A stretch of 64,000 nucleotides of DNA from Peribacillus kribbensis DSM 17871 (GCF_000430765.1 NZ_KE387242.1:62001-126000); one strand, 5' to 3'. Numbered from the stretch's first letter, positions 17,774 through 27,162 are shown. Numbers and translations are program-made. Notes: a model not told the origin generated them from the letters alone.

Positions 17774-18529
17774 ATGTCGTTTAAGATTATAGAACAAAAT
17801 AAGAAAAGCTGGGATATTGTAGCCCATCATTTTAATGGAAAAGATGCGCTACCTAGTTATGGACCGTTTGCCCAAACGGAAAAGGAATTAAGACTTTTTA
17901 ATGAATTAACAAACAAAAAAGTTTTGGATATTGGTTGTGGCAGCGGGCATTCTTTACTTTATATGAGTGAGAAGGGTGCTAAGGAATTATGGGGGGTTGA
18001 CTTATCAGAGAATCAAATTAAGACGGCAAATGAAACCTTAAAGAACCTGGCAGCTAACCTATTCTGTGCTCCAATGGAAGAAGATATTGATCTGCCTAAG
18101 TCATATTTTGATATAGTCTATTCAATATACGCAATTGGTTGGACAAGTGATTTGGCATCAACATTTGAATTAATTTATTCATATTTAAAGCCAAGTGGGT
18201 ATTTTGTATTTAGTTGGGATCATCCCTTATATGCCCATATGAAAAGTCAAAATGGTCAAATCTATTTAGATGGATCATACCAGGATGAAGGAACAACAAC
18301 CTACACAAACTTCAAAGGTGAAGAAGCTCCTGTAGTAATTCCTAGAAGAAAAATGTCTACATACATTAATGAATTAATTAAAGCTGGATTTACTATTGAC
18401 TCTGTTATAGAGAGTGATGTGTCTACTAATTATAATTCCACAAAAGAGGAATTATCTGATCGTTATTATTCTTTATATAAAGCGAGGAAGTTTCCGACAA
18501 CCATGATAATTAAAGCCAGAAAAATATGA
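17774..18529 (+). CDS. Class I SAM-dependent methyltransferase
   Basis: 251 residues with the Methyltransf_11/25 fold: motif I KVLDIGCGSGHSLLYM, motif II GVDLSENQIKTA, and the YFDIVYSIYAIGWTS strand, followed by SGYFVFSWDHPL. It starts at ATG after GAGGAGGGACAAATT. Similar proteins are common single genes in Bacillaceae. Substrate unknown. Neighbours (Nudix, second methyltransferase, hydrolase) look like a collection of single genes rather than a pathway. Confidence 0.85.
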   Translation: MSFKIIEQNKKSWDIVAHHFNGKDALPSYGPFAQTEKELRLFNELTNKKVLDIGCGSGHSLLYMSEKGAKELWGVDLSENQIKTANETLKNLAANLFCAPMEEDIDLPKSYFDIVYSIYAIGWTSDLASTFELIYSYLKPSGYFVFSWDHPLYAHMKSQNGQIYLDGSYQDEGTTTYTNFKGEEAPVVIPRRKMSTYINELIKAGFTIDSVIESDVSTNYNSTKEELSDRYYSLYKARKFPTTMIIKARKI

Positions 18530-18580
18530 AAAAGAACCTCCTTCTTGAATCGTTTAAATAACCAGGAGTGATAGTAAAAT

Positions 18581-18985
18581 ATGATAAGAGTAGATGTTGC
18601 ATATGCATTTATTTATAACGAAGATAAGGACAAAATCCTGATGGTTAATAACAAAGGAAGCGGTTGGTCTCTTCCTGGTGGTGCAGTTGAAAAAGGAGAA
18701 ACTCTGGAACAGGCAGTTATCCGTGAGACTAAGGAAGAAACAGGTTTAACAATTGAAAATGTCGTAGCAGTAAATGAAGCATTTTTTAAGGAAATCGGAC
18801 ATAACGCTTTATTTATAACTTTCAAAACGAAGGTCATAGAAGGAGAAATTTCAATCCAATTTGAAGATGAAATATCGGAAGTAGAATGGGTAGGAATACA
18901 AAGGGCTAACGAATTAATGCCCTATCATCCTACTGGTGTAGAAAAGTTACTTAAATGTTCTTCAATTTATACCTTCCAAGGTTAA
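18581..18985 (+). CDS. Nudix hydrolase
   Basis: 134 residues. The Nudix box reads G-x5-E-x7-REUxEExGU as [23 protein letters not shown], with GWSLPGG before it. Starts at ATG after ACCAGGAGTGATAG. These enzymes hydrolyse nucleoside diphosphates linked to another moiety; the specific substrate is not evident. Followed by a terminator. Confidence 0.88.
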   Translation: MIRVDVAYAFIYNEDKDKILMVNNKGSGWSLPGGAVEKGETLEQAVIRETKEETGLTIENVVAVNEAFFKEIGHNALFITFKTKVIEGEISIQFEDEISEVEWVGIQRANELMPYHPTGVEKLLKCSSIYTFQG

Positions 18986-19028
18986 ATTAAACTTGTCCTT
19001 ATATAAAAAGGGTCAAGAGTTTAAGTAA

Positions 19029-19056
19029 GGGACCGCTGTGGCGATCCCCTTTTTTC
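19029..19056 (+). terminator. Rho-independent terminator
   Basis: GGGACCGC-TGTG-GCGATCCC hairpin with a six-T tail downstream of the Nudix gene. Confidence 0.75.
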
Positions 19057-19160
19057 TATTTTGCTAACAGTGTAGATTACTGAACAACAAATAAACAGGT
19101 TAACATTTCCAATTATTCATGCTAATATAAATATAATCTTTTTAGAAGAGGTGAGTTTAG

Positions 19161-19871
19161 CTGAGTAAGGTTGAGCAGAGTACAAAGTTAGATTTAGAAC
19201 GAATTGTTTTTATTGGGAGGACCTTTGAAGAGTATTTGGATATGTTCTCTTTTTCAGAGCGAGAGCTGCAAGGAAAGAAAATACTTGATTGTCCAGCAGG
19301 AGCCTGCTCATTTACTGCTGTTGGTAACAGGATAGGTTTAGATGTAACAGCTTGCGATATTGCTTATTACCATTCGGGTGAAGACCTAAAAAATAAAGGT
19401 CTCCAGGATATTGAACACGCTATGGAGCATATGGAGAAAGCCCAAGACAATTATAAATGGGAATATTTCAATGATATAGAAGGTCTTAGAAAACATCGTT
19501 TAAGTGCCTTACAAGAATGTGCTAAAGATATGAGGGTATCCAATGAAAGATACTTCCCTGTAACCTTACCTTCTTTACCGTTTAGTAATGAAGAATTTGA
19601 TATTCTTCTCTCTGCACATTTTCTATTTATGTATTCGGATAGATTAGATTATCAATTTCACATTGAAACGCTAAATGAATTATTGAGGGTTACGAAAGAG
19701 GAAGTTCGTATTTTTCCTTTAGTTGATTTGGAGGGAAAAAGATATGAGCATTTAGATAAAATAATAAGTTATCTGGCTGACAATGGCTGTACAGTTGAAG
19801 AAGTGAAAGTACCATATGAATTTCAAACAAATGCTAATTCGATGTTAAAAATAAAAAAAGGATGGTCATAA
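19161..19871 (+). CDS. SAM-dependent methyltransferase-like protein, apparent CTG start
   Basis: Open frame of 236 codons from CTG 19161 to the TAA at 19871. It contains KKILDCPAGACSFTAV (glycine-poor motif I), VTACDIAYYH, and LPFSNEEFDILLSAHFLFMY, typical of a methyltransferase subgroup seen in Bacillus. No ATG, GTG or TTG exists upstream of TTG 19236. Starting at 19236 would drop SKVEQSTKLDLERIVFIGRT, which looks coding. The sequence GAAGAGGTGAG lies seven bases before CTG 19161. Either CTG is the real start or the original ATG has mutated. Function in detail unknown. Confidence 0.7.
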   Translation: MSKVEQSTKLDLERIVFIGRTFEEYLDMFSFSERELQGKKILDCPAGACSFTAVGNRIGLDVTACDIAYYHSGEDLKNKGLQDIEHAMEHMEKAQDNYKWEYFNDIEGLRKHRLSALQECAKDMRVSNERYFPVTLPSLPFSNEEFDILLSAHFLFMYSDRLDYQFHIETLNELLRVTKEEVRIFPLVDLEGKRYEHLDKIISYLADNGCTVEEVKVPYEFQTNANSMLKIKKGWS

Positions 19872-19903
19872 GGGATCAACGTTGATGCGTTGGTCCTTTT
19901 GAC
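19872..19903 (+). terminator. Rho-independent terminator
   Basis: GGGATCAACG pairs with CGTTGGTCC around TTGATG, followed by TTTTG. A second weaker hairpin with a TTTTTTT tail (GAGCG...GCGGTC) lies at about 19940-19971. Confidence 0.6.
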
Positions 19904-20053
19904 TGCACATCTTGTTGAACTAACTGGTACTAAAGTGGAAGAGCGAGCAATTACAAGCGCGGTCTTTTTTTATTGTACTTACGGAGCATTTTTAAGAAGA
20001 AGTCTTAATATTGTTAATTTCAGATAGTTGGCTAAATGAGAGGAATGAACTAA

Positions 20054-20779
20054 ATGACTAAAGAAATGTTTGTGCAAATAAGGGATTGTAAACTATATGC
20101 TAAATTGGCGGGAGAAAATAACGGAAAACCAACAGTCGTAATGGACGCTGGATATGGAGATTCTTCTAAGGCTTGGGATTCAGTACTTGGTGATATTTCT
20201 ATGCTCTCAAATGTTCTACTTTATGATAGAGCAGGACTTGGAAAAAGTGAAACAAGTTCTAACCCCAGAACCAGCTTTGAGATAGTAAAAGAATTGAAGG
20301 AACTTCTTATTGAAGCGAAGATTACACCCCCCTACATATTAGTCGGTCATTCATTTGGTGGAGTTAATATGCGGATGTATGTAACTAAATACCAAAATGA
20401 AGTTCGTGGACTTGTATTGGTTGACTCTACCCCTGAAGATTACAAAGAAAGGTTTCTCCCAACGATGCCACAAGATTTTCAACAAGCATACAATAAGCAA
20501 TTCGTTTATGAAGGCAGTTATGATGAATTTATGGAAAGCCTGACACAGTTAAAAGAAACCAGACAAAAATTAAATGTCCCAATAATTGTTCTTTCAGCTG
20601 GTAAGAAAGCTCATTATTCAAAGGAGTCACAAGAGTTATGGAATGAAATGCAGAGAGAGATTCTTGAAATATCCTCTGATGGTGAATTGTTGATTGCTGA
20701 AAACAGTGCTCATTATATACAAAATGATGAACCAGAAGTAATAGTGAGTGCGATAAAAAAGCTGATTGACAATAGTTAA
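20054..20779 (+). CDS. Alpha/beta hydrolase
   Basis: 241 residues. The fold is shown by VVMDAGYGDSSKAWDSV, LLYDRAGLGKSE, the nucleophile elbow VGHSFGG (Ser115), GLVLVDSTPEDY and the late Asp/His region ending in IAENSAHYIQNDEP (catalytic His). Starts at ATG after GAGAGGAATGAACTA. A general esterase or lipase-like enzyme of unknown substrate. Its last codons overlap the start of the truncated Nudix frame that follows. Confidence 0.87.
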   Translation: MTKEMFVQIRDCKLYAKLAGENNGKPTVVMDAGYGDSSKAWDSVLGDISMLSNVLLYDRAGLGKSETSSNPRTSFEIVKELKELLIEAKITPPYILVGHSFGGVNMRMYVTKYQNEVRGLVLVDSTPEDYKERFLPTMPQDFQQAYNKQFVYEGSYDEFMESLTQLKETRQKLNVPIIVLSAGKKAHYSKESQELWNEMQREILEISSDGELLIAENSAHYIQNDEPEVIVSAIKKLIDNS

Positions 20780-21147
20780 GATTAGATTGTGAATGGCTAA
20801 TAATTGAAAGAAGTAAAAAAAAGGAACATGCTGGCGGTCTGCTTTCCCTGGTTGGAGGTAAGGTGGATATAGAAGGAGATTCATTAGATATATTAGAAAG
20901 AACTGTAAAGCGTGAAATTTTAGAAGAAGTCGGTGTGAAAGTAAAAGAGAGGCTAACATATGTACACAGTACATCTTTCGTTACGGATACTGATGAAAAT
21001 GTAGTCGATATTGTTTTTCTTTGTGTATATGAATCTGGTGAGGCGTATCCTAAAAGTCCTGATGAGGTAGAAGATGTGTTTTGGTTAACTACTGAAGAAA
21101 TATTAAACCATCCAAATTCACCTATTTATTTAAAGGGAAAGCATTAA
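20776..21147 (+). pseudogene. Nudix hydrolase, 5'-truncated
   Basis: The frame opens immediately after the hydrolase stop and reads RLDCEWLIIERSKKKEHAGG, then GGKVDIEGDS and the Nudix box VKREILEEVGVKV, ending VYLKGKH-like. It has no start codon before GTG 20863, which lies inside the fold, and the first ~10 residues of the usual protein are missing. The most likely explanation is a deletion that joined its body to the end of the hydrolase gene. Translation by coupling from the hydrolase cannot be ruled out. Confidence 0.65.
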
Positions 21148-21186
21148 ACATGCCGAGGAGTTGATCCCATTTCAATCCTAAAAAGG

Positions 21187-21385
21187 AATGAGTAGTTGCT
21201 AGACTTGACTAAATCCACAAGAAAAAGCATCTTATGAAAAACCTCCCAATTTATAGTTGGAGGGTTATTTGGCATGTCTTCAAAAAGTATAACAAGGAAG
21301 AAAATATATTTTATTAAGAAGTTCTTGACTCCTATTAGCTCGTTTAGTTCAAGGATTACTTGGCTGCTTAGACAGCCTTTTTTTT
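21187..21385 (+). repeat. IS110 right-end repeat, copy 2 (solo)
   Basis: Matches 1949-2152 closely (GCATCTTATGAAAAACC, GGAGGGTTATTTGGCATG, TCTTCAAAAAGTATAACA, CTTGACTCCTATTAGC and the GGCTGCTTAGACAGCC hairpin). No transposase body precedes it. From 21386 to 21829 I see no gene; a GGGAAAATCTAATTTTTAC-type inverted repeat with a T-rich tail lies near 21630-21670. Confidence 0.75.
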
Positions 21386-21829
21386 GTTTTACGAAAGAAA
21401 TTAATAATCCTAAATGTTTACAAAAACTAAAGATACAGATTCTTGGCTCTGGTGGGAAGTGGTAAAACCACTCACTTTGGCAAAAGAACTATTTGCAAAG
21501 TGATCTTATTACGCATCAGCAAATTTTGATTACTTGGCTATGTTAAATAGCTTTGTTGATTGTTTATTTATCCAAAGGCATGAGAATTGTCAATATTCAC
21601 CTTTATAATCACTTTAAAATAATTTCAGCGAGAAAAAGGGATAATGTAAAAATTAGATTTTCCCTTTTTATTTTTAATTTCATCTTTTAATTTTTAATGT
21701 GAATTTAATAAATCTTTAAATTGTATTTCAGTTTCAAGTTTTACACTTACTATAGTTTTAAAATATCTTCATGGGAAAACTGAATTAAATAAACGAAAAT
21801 ATTATTATTGAAAGAACGGAAGTGAATAA

Positions 21830-22534
21830 ATGATAAATCGACAAGGAATCTATGCTGGGAAAAAATCATCGCCAGTGGACCGAAATGAACGAACTACTGC
21901 AATTGCTGGTGCTATCCTATTTGTATTTATCCTAGTGGAACTTTTCATCACAGCTAGCTTACACGGTCTAACCACTGAACATATTTTTGTGGGTATCCTC
22001 CTTTCCGGACCACTCGTCGTCAAGATGTTTAGTACAGGTTATCGTTTTATTCGTTACTATACAAGATCGACTGAATTCGTTCGGATAGGCCCGCCAAACA
22101 TCGTCCTAAGACTTTTGGCACCATTTCTCGTATTAACCACTTTTTTAGTTTTCATTAGCGGATATGGACTCGCGTTTGGGCACGATGATAGTCTGTTTGG
22201 CAACATACATGCGACAAGCGTTGCTATATGGATACCACTTGTTTCCGTACACGCGTATGCATATATTCGCAAGGTTCCAGCTATCATTGCTAGTGATTGG
22301 AGCAGACAAACCAATCACCCAGTTCCAGGTCGAAATAGACGTCTAGGTATCAATATTGCAGGTCTGCTGGCTGGGGTGATTGCTGCTATCGTCCTGCTTC
22401 CTCTATATGCAGAGGGTTGGGGTCACCTTAAAATTCATTTACCAGGTCCTCTAGTTTTAGGTATTTTGATTGCGATCATTGCAGTATTGGTCACTATCCC
22501 TGTTTTACGTTTAACCAATAAAGCAAAACAGTAA
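21830..22534 (+). CDS. Integral membrane protein, cytochrome b561/DUF4405-like
   Basis: 234 residues with about six hydrophobic segments. Histidines fall in or beside membrane helices (ITASLHGL, GNIHATSVAIW, VSVHAYAYIRKV), the layout expected for b-type haem ligation in cytochrome b561/DUF4405 proteins. ATG follows GAACGGAAGTG. Stands alone. The haem idea is inference from the His placement; it may simply be an uncharacterised membrane protein. Confidence 0.65.
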   Translation: MINRQGIYAGKKSSPVDRNERTTAIAGAILFVFILVELFITASLHGLTTEHIFVGILLSGPLVVKMFSTGYRFIRYYTRSTEFVRIGPPNIVLRLLAPFLVLTTFLVFISGYGLAFGHDDSLFGNIHATSVAIWIPLVSVHAYAYIRKVPAIIASDWSRQTNHPVPGRNRRLGINIAGLLAGVIAAIVLLPLYAEGWGHLKIHLPGPLVLGILIAIIAVLVTIPVLRLTNKAKQ

Positions 22535-22775
22535 TGATGAGCCGCTCAATTGTGGATGATAAATTATATAGCCTGTGTAGTAAATAGCGAATATATTTTA
22601 AGGATTATTAGTTAAAGATATTATCAGTAGAAGAAAAATTCCTTCTAGGGTTACAAAAACTTATTAGTGGAATAAAAATATTTTTATAAAACATGGGGGA
22701 TGACGGGTGCCATAAACACAGCATATTGAGAGACACTTCAGTGCTTCTGATACGATAAGAGACATAGTCATCGGG

Positions 22776-23402
22776 ATGTCAGACGGTTTGACGGTTCCTT
22801 TTGCGCTGGCAGCCGGTCTGTCCGGAGCGGTACACTCTACTGGTCTTATTTTAACAGCAGGAGGAGCGGAAATTGCTGCTGGTTCGATTGCAATGGGGCT
22901 TGGCGGATATCTTGCAGCAAAGTCCGATGCCGACCATTATCGTGCAGAACTGAAGCGGGAATATGATGAAGTGGAAAGAGTTCCAGAAAAAGAAGAGGAA
23001 GAAATCCGAGAGGTATTCAGGGGATTTGAATTAGAGGAAGAACAAATTGAACCGATTGTACAAAAGCTTAAACAGTCTCCTGACAAATGGGTAGATTTTA
23101 TGATGCGTTTCGAATTGGGATTGGAACAGCCGAACCAGTCGAGGGCATGGATTAGTGCCTTAACCATTGCAGTATCGTATATCGTAGGCGGAATTATCCC
23201 CTTAACTCCTTATTTTTTTGTCAATGTTCCAAGCCAGGGGCTATATGCATCCACTATCCTCACGTTAATTATTCTCTTTATTTTTGGAGGAGTAAAAGGC
23301 AGATTTACAGGAACCTCTATTTTTAGAAGCGGATTTGAAACTATGATTGTAGGCGGTCTTGCCGCAGCAGCAGCCTTCGCATTGGCAAGAAGCTTTTCTT
23401 GA
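22776..23402 (+). CDS. VIT1/CCC1-family transporter, 5' end disturbed
   Basis: The frame encodes MSDGLTVPFALAAGLSGA, AEIAAGSIAMGLGGYLAAKSD, a charged cytosolic region and three C-terminal helices. This is the VIT family of vacuolar-iron-transporter-like Fe/Mn exporters. Upstream in the same frame ERHFSASDTIRDIVIG is clearly coding but reaches a stop without a start codon. The ATG at 22693 (MGDDGCHKHS) is in another frame, so one base has been gained or lost near 22728. Starting at 22776 removes the beginning of helix 1. The gene is either a recent pseudogene or makes a shortened protein. Confidence 0.75.
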   Translation: MSDGLTVPFALAAGLSGAVHSTGLILTAGGAEIAAGSIAMGLGGYLAAKSDADHYRAELKREYDEVERVPEKEEEEIREVFRGFELEEEQIEPIVQKLKQSPDKWVDFMMRFELGLEQPNQSRAWISALTIAVSYIVGGIIPLTPYFFVNVPSQGLYASTILTLIILFIFGGVKGRFTGTSIFRSGFETMIVGGLAAAAAFALARSFS

Positions 23403-23445
23403 AAAAGGCTGTTTTCGCAAACTTTGTTGTTTTTTAATCAAAAAT

Positions 23446-23502
23446 AAAAGATATAGACTATAACAGTGTAACGTCCTTCGACTGCTATAGTTTATCTTTT
23501 TC
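23446..23502 (+). terminator. Long hairpin with T-tract
   Basis: AGATATAGACTATAACAG pairs with CTGCTATAGTTTATCTTTTT around ~20 bases. Just before it, AAGGCTGTTTTCGCA and TTTGTTG recur at 45474-45501. Confidence 0.6.
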
Positions 23503-23572
23503 CGAAAGGAACTCTTATAGAAAACAGAGAAAATGGGATTAGAGATGTTTTGATTGTGAAAAAATAAACTTA

Positions 23573-23626
23573 AACTAACGGGTGCGTTAGTTCAATAAAG
23601 ATGAGCTGCTACGGCAGCTCTTTTTT
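23573..23626 (+). repeat. AACTAAC/GTTAGTT repeat with terminator
   Basis: AACTAAC-GGGTGC-GTTAGTT followed 10 bases later by a GAGCTGC/GCAGCTC hairpin with six T. A clear full-length member of the dispersed repeat family. Confidence 0.75.
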
Positions 23627-23748
23627 GTGCTACTTAAAGTGCAGATCCAATTAAGAAGGAAAACTCTTCAAAACGTAGAAATTAAGGTAAGAACTTAAAT
23701 TTTAAAGTGGTAAATGGATTCAGGTTGTAATTATTGGAGGTTTTAATA

Positions 23749-24192
23749 ATGAGGGAACGTATTAAAATTATCTATGAGTTAGAACATCTGAAAGGATCTT
23801 GTTACGTTGAAATAAAACCAGGTAAATACTCTGGGGAAAATTGGGGCGAAGAGTCAATTTTCTTTACAGATGAAACCTTTACCTATTTTTCCAAGGCAAT
23901 TGAAAAACATTATAAAAAATATTCACTATGGGGCATAAGTGAAATAAACAGGGAGACTTGGAAGTTAATCCTTGGGGAACTAGAGAATCTTAAATTATTT
24001 TTAACAAACAATCCAAAACCTGAAGATTTGAAGAAGCATATTGAATACTTGTATTTAGAGATCACAGAGAAATATATTTTAGGGCAACTAAATAAAAACT
24101 TAGATGATTTGGTGAAAGTAATTACTGAATTTCAATCTTGGATAAACAAAAAGAGTAAAGATAACGAGTATATCTCTGTTTTAGGTGTTTAA
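23749..24192 (+). CDS. Hypothetical protein (147 aa)
   Basis: ATG 23749 is preceded by GGAGG eight bases upstream, so an earlier TTG is rejected. The protein begins MRERIKIIYELEHLKGSCYV and is rich in charged and aromatic residues without membrane segments. The second half (ILGELENLKLFLTNNP onward) looks alpha-helical. I recognise no family. It ends before a GGCTGC/GCAGC terminator. Confidence 0.6.
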   Translation: MRERIKIIYELEHLKGSCYVEIKPGKYSGENWGEESIFFTDETFTYFSKAIEKHYKKYSLWGISEINRETWKLILGELENLKLFLTNNPKPEDLKKHIEYLYLEITEKYILGQLNKNLDDLVKVITEFQSWINKKSKDNEYISVLGV

Positions 24193-24284
24193 GAATTAAT
24201 GGAAAGAAGTTTGTGTTTCCCTTTGCGGGTATGAAAGTTTCCAAAGTTTCTACTTCACTATCAGGTGCACCAGTCGAAGACCAC

Positions 24285-24309
24285 TTGGCTGCTTAGGCAG
24301 CTTTTTTTG
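24285..24309 (+). terminator. GGCTGC/GCAGC terminator
   Basis: TTGGCTGCTTAGGCAGC with seven T; followed by ATAACTAACGG, a half-copy of the dispersed repeat. Confidence 0.75.
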
Positions 24310-24396
24310 TATAACTAACGGCTCAGGTTAATGTAACAGGATTTCCAGTGAAATGGCGGTGAATTTGGTAAAATGGAGCCGGGGAGGGTGGTTGGA

Positions 24397-24787
24397 ATGA
24401 ATAAAGAAATTTGAAAAAATTGTTGTTAAATCTTTCTTTAACAAAAGGATTAAATTTGAATTATCTTTACCTAAAAAAAGATGGGACGCATTACGAGGAT
24501 TACATCACAAATACTATGACACACTTCGAAATGAGTTTATGATTGAAATTCCTAAACCTAATTCAAACTTTGAAAAGATAGCTGAATTGTTGAAAAAACA
24601 CGGTGCTGGAGAGTTTTGTTACTCAATATCGGACTGTAAAGCAATTGATGGGAAAGAACTGCCCTTATTATCCGCATTGGAAAAGGCTGTTGGATACGGG
24701 ATGCCTTCAATAATTTCTTGTATTCCAGGAAAGCTGGCTTATTTTGGAGCTGAACAGGTTACGGATCTCCACCAAGATTTATTTTAA
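24397..24787 (+). pseudogene. Hypothetical protein with frameshifted 5' end
   Basis: A continuous frame reads KFEKIVVKSFFNKRIKFELS, LPKKRWDALRGLHHKYYDTL and then on to KLAYFGAEQVTDLHQDLF. It has no usable start codon. The only nearby ATG (24397, MNKEI then stop, after GGGTGGTTGGA) is one base out of frame. An A-run (AAAGAAATTTGAAAAAATT) is the likely site of the slip. I do not recognise the family. ATG 24539 would give an 82-residue partial product. Confidence 0.5.
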
Positions 24788-24998
24788 GGAGATCTTAAAA
24801 GTTATCACCCAAACGTTCTTATTCAGCTAAAAGGTGAGTTAGTTAATGATATTTGAGCTACTTTGACAGCCTGTTGTTATTGGGCTAATGGGGCAGTATT
24901 TGTTGAAGTAACTTCTTATAGTGAATACCTTTGTCACATGTTCATACTTGCATCTGATATTTCTTTTGCAGCTGACGGGTGTGGAAACGCACTCTTTT

Positions 24999-25052
24999 TG
25001 AACTAGCGGGTTCGTTAATTAAAGATAGAGGGCTGCCAAAGCAGCCCTTTTT
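24999..25052 (+). repeat. AACTAGC/GTTAATT repeat with terminator
   Basis: AACTAGCGGGTTCGTTAATT followed by GGCTGC-CAAA-GCAGCC and five T. Same arrangement as 23573-23626. A second terminator (ACCGC-TATGAAAAA-GGCGGT with six T) is at about 25194-25218. The rest of 24788-25296 shows no gene. Confidence 0.7.
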
Positions 25053-25296
25053 GCACTTCTAGAGTAATCCAAAGCACCTTAAAACTGATTCGCTATTATT
25101 TTCAAATCACATTAAATGCAAAAAAGCCTATGGGTATTAAAGGATATCTTTTAAATTTGACCGTTTATCAAACACTGACGTTTTTACATAAAACCGCTAT
25201 GAAAAAGGCGGTTTTTTCAATTAATCTTTTTTTTGAGAATGAATGAGGTGCTATCTTCTTGGCTTTCTTCTCTAGATTGCAGAATGTGATATTTAA

Positions 25297-25968
25297 TTAA
25301 AAAGCACTCTTAGATCCAAACAATAGTAAAAACGTTTTAAGTATGATTTTAATATCGAGACATATTGACATATTTTTTATATAGCTTAAATCCAAGTTAA
25401 CCATTTCTTCAAAACTTAATGTGCTTCTTCCGCTTACCTGCCATAGACCTGTACAGCCTGGGGTTACAAGAAGCCTCTGTTTGTCATGATCACTATATTC
25501 TTTTACTTCTCTGGGTAAAGCTGGCCTAGGTCCGACTATACTCATCTCTCCCTTTAAAACATTTAAAATTTGTGGCAATTCATCAATGCTTCTTCTGCGA
25601 ATAAATTTTCCTACTTTTGTTAACCTGGGATCCTCCTTAATTTTGAACATTGCCCCAGAGACTTCATTGTACTTGAGTAATTGATCTAACTTTCCCTCTG
25701 CGCCGGGAACCATCGACCGAAATTTGTATAAATAAAAAGGATTACCATCTTTCCCAACCCGTTTCTGTTTGAAAAACACCGGTCCTTTTGGATTCTCTAG
25801 TTTAATTAGAATAGGAATAATTAAAAATAGCCAGGAAAAAATTAATAAACCGAGAACAACAGCTATAATATCGATTAATCTTTTTGCAAAAAAAAAGAAC
25901 TTCAATTCTCTTAGATTGTAAGACAATGTGTCTATATTGGAAGTTTTATTTAAGGTGTCTTTATCCAT
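25297..25968 (-). CDS. Undecaprenyl-phosphate sugar phosphotransferase
   Basis: 223 residues, the PF02397 bacterial sugar transferase core. After a short N-terminal tail, one membrane helix (about 29-53) is followed by GPVFFKQKRVGKDGNPFYLYKFRSM, RRSIDELPQILNVLKGEMSIVGPRP and TPGCTGLWQVSGRS. All are hallmark motifs including the catalytic Asp-Glu pair. These enzymes start exopolysaccharide or glycan assembly by loading a hexose-1-phosphate onto undecaprenyl phosphate. It lacks the N-terminal four-helix domain of WcaJ, as in EpsL-type enzymes. It is isolated here; no wzx/wzy genes are in the window. Confidence 0.92.
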   Translation of the reverse strand: MDKDTLNKTSNIDTLSYNLRELKFFFFAKRLIDIIAVVLGLLIFSWLFLIIPILIKLENPKGPVFFKQKRVGKDGNPFYLYKFRSMVPGAEGKLDQLLKYNEVSGAMFKIKEDPRLTKVGKFIRRRSIDELPQILNVLKGEMSIVGPRPALPREVKEYSDHDKQRLLVTPGCTGLWQVSGRSTLSFEEMVNLDLSYIKNMSICLDIKIILKTFLLLFGSKSAF

Positions 25969-26244
25969 CTAATTGCCTGCCTCTCAGGTTGCAAACCTTA
26001 AGATAATCCCAAAAAACGCTTAGATGTAAATAAAATATGGAGGGAAAGCGCAGGATGTGTGGTCGGACGTACTATTTTATAAAATTAGTTAAAGTAAGCA
26101 GGAGATTAGAAAATTCTCTTGTTAAACGGTTGCGGCCAAGAAGCCTTGTGCATACCCTATTGAAGGCTTAAGCTTCTATGGAGGTCCCTCCTGTTTATTT
26201 TGATTGCTATAGGCTGGTGAAAGTTAATAAGGTGGCGGTGGTAT

Positions 26245-27162
26245 TTGGAACTTAATCGTTTAGTATATTTTTTTCAATACTTCCCAGATAAGAATCCAAT
26301 TTACGGCAGACACATTGCATTGCTTGGAGCTGCTGCAGGTGTTTTTTTATGGATTGAATTTCTTTCCAAACTGTTGGAAAATGGTACGTTTGTCGAAGAG
26401 AAAGTTCACATTTTATGGTTGACAATTATGGTATTAATACCCGGTATCATGGCATTGACCGGTATTTTACTGAACTTTAAGTATTTAATAAGTGCGGCGT
26501 TTGGATTGAGTCTGCTGTTTACCGTTTATTTATTCACGAATTCTTTCATGCTAAGAGGATATTCCCCTTTCTATTTTCCCCCTTTGTGCTATCTGCTGTA
26601 TGCAATATTAAATTTTCCGAAACCATTGTCAAGGACTGAAAAACTAGAAATCAAAAGTTTCATATTCGATCATGTCAAGGAAATTGAAAAAGAAACAGAA
26701 AAGAAGGAGCGATTTCAACTCCAGAACGAAAGTGAGACTGCATCTGCGATTACAGCCATTTATAAAATTAATTTGATTTCTGCCAGTAAAATAGCTGAAA
26801 ACTATGAAAGATTCATTGAATCCAAAGGGCTGCCATATGCTAATACCTATCGGCTGGGAATTTTCTATGTATTAACCAGAACCAATGGAATTTGGGACTT
26901 AAAGCAGACGCTTGGGGAAGATACAACATACAAATTTAAAGGTGATCAAAAAACAGGGGAATATATCGGAAACCATCATTATGGTTATATGGGGAAAGCT
27001 ATTGGCCTTAGCAGTACTGTTTTAAGGGTTGCAGCAGGCATGTATCAAGTTTATTCAGGAACATCAAGCTGGAAGTATGCACAATCATACTTTGACGATC
27101 CTTTGGATTCAGCTGCTGTACAAGATGGCTGCAATGATTATGATGAAGGTCACCGTTTTTGA
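26245..27162 (+). CDS. Membrane protein with C-terminal Ntox44-like toxin domain
   Basis: 305 residues from TTG 26245 (AAGGTGGCGGTGG upstream). Residues ~22-125 hold four or five hydrophobic helices. A charged coiled stretch (ETEKKERFQLQNESETASA) leads to a C-terminal ~110-residue domain: LPYANTYRLGIFYVLTRTNG, TGEYIGNHHYGYMGKAIGLS, GTSSWKYAQSYFDDPLDSAA. This matches my memory of polymorphic toxin type 44 domains (YGYIGKAIGF...AG..Q...GT...Y....DDPRD). A toxin domain directly tethered to a multi-pass membrane segment is unusual. No immunity gene is obvious downstream, where a MITE-like element lies. Confidence 0.6.
   Translation: MELNRLVYFFQYFPDKNPIYGRHIALLGAAAGVFLWIEFLSKLLENGTFVEEKVHILWLTIMVLIPGIMALTGILLNFKYLISAAFGLSLLFTVYLFTNSFMLRGYSPFYFPPLCYLLYAILNFPKPLSRTEKLEIKSFIFDHVKEIEKETEKKERFQLQNESETASAITAIYKINLISASKIAENYERFIESKGLPYANTYRLGIFYVLTRTNGIWDLKQTLGEDTTYKFKGDQKTGEYIGNHHYGYMGKAIGLSSTVLRVAAGMYQVYSGTSSWKYAQSYFDDPLDSAAVQDGCNDYDEGHRF

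Noticed and set aside
21600-21680. Riboswitch or leader RNA before the b561-like gene
   Set aside because: Only a simple AT-rich inverted repeat is visible; no conserved aptamer motif that I recognise.
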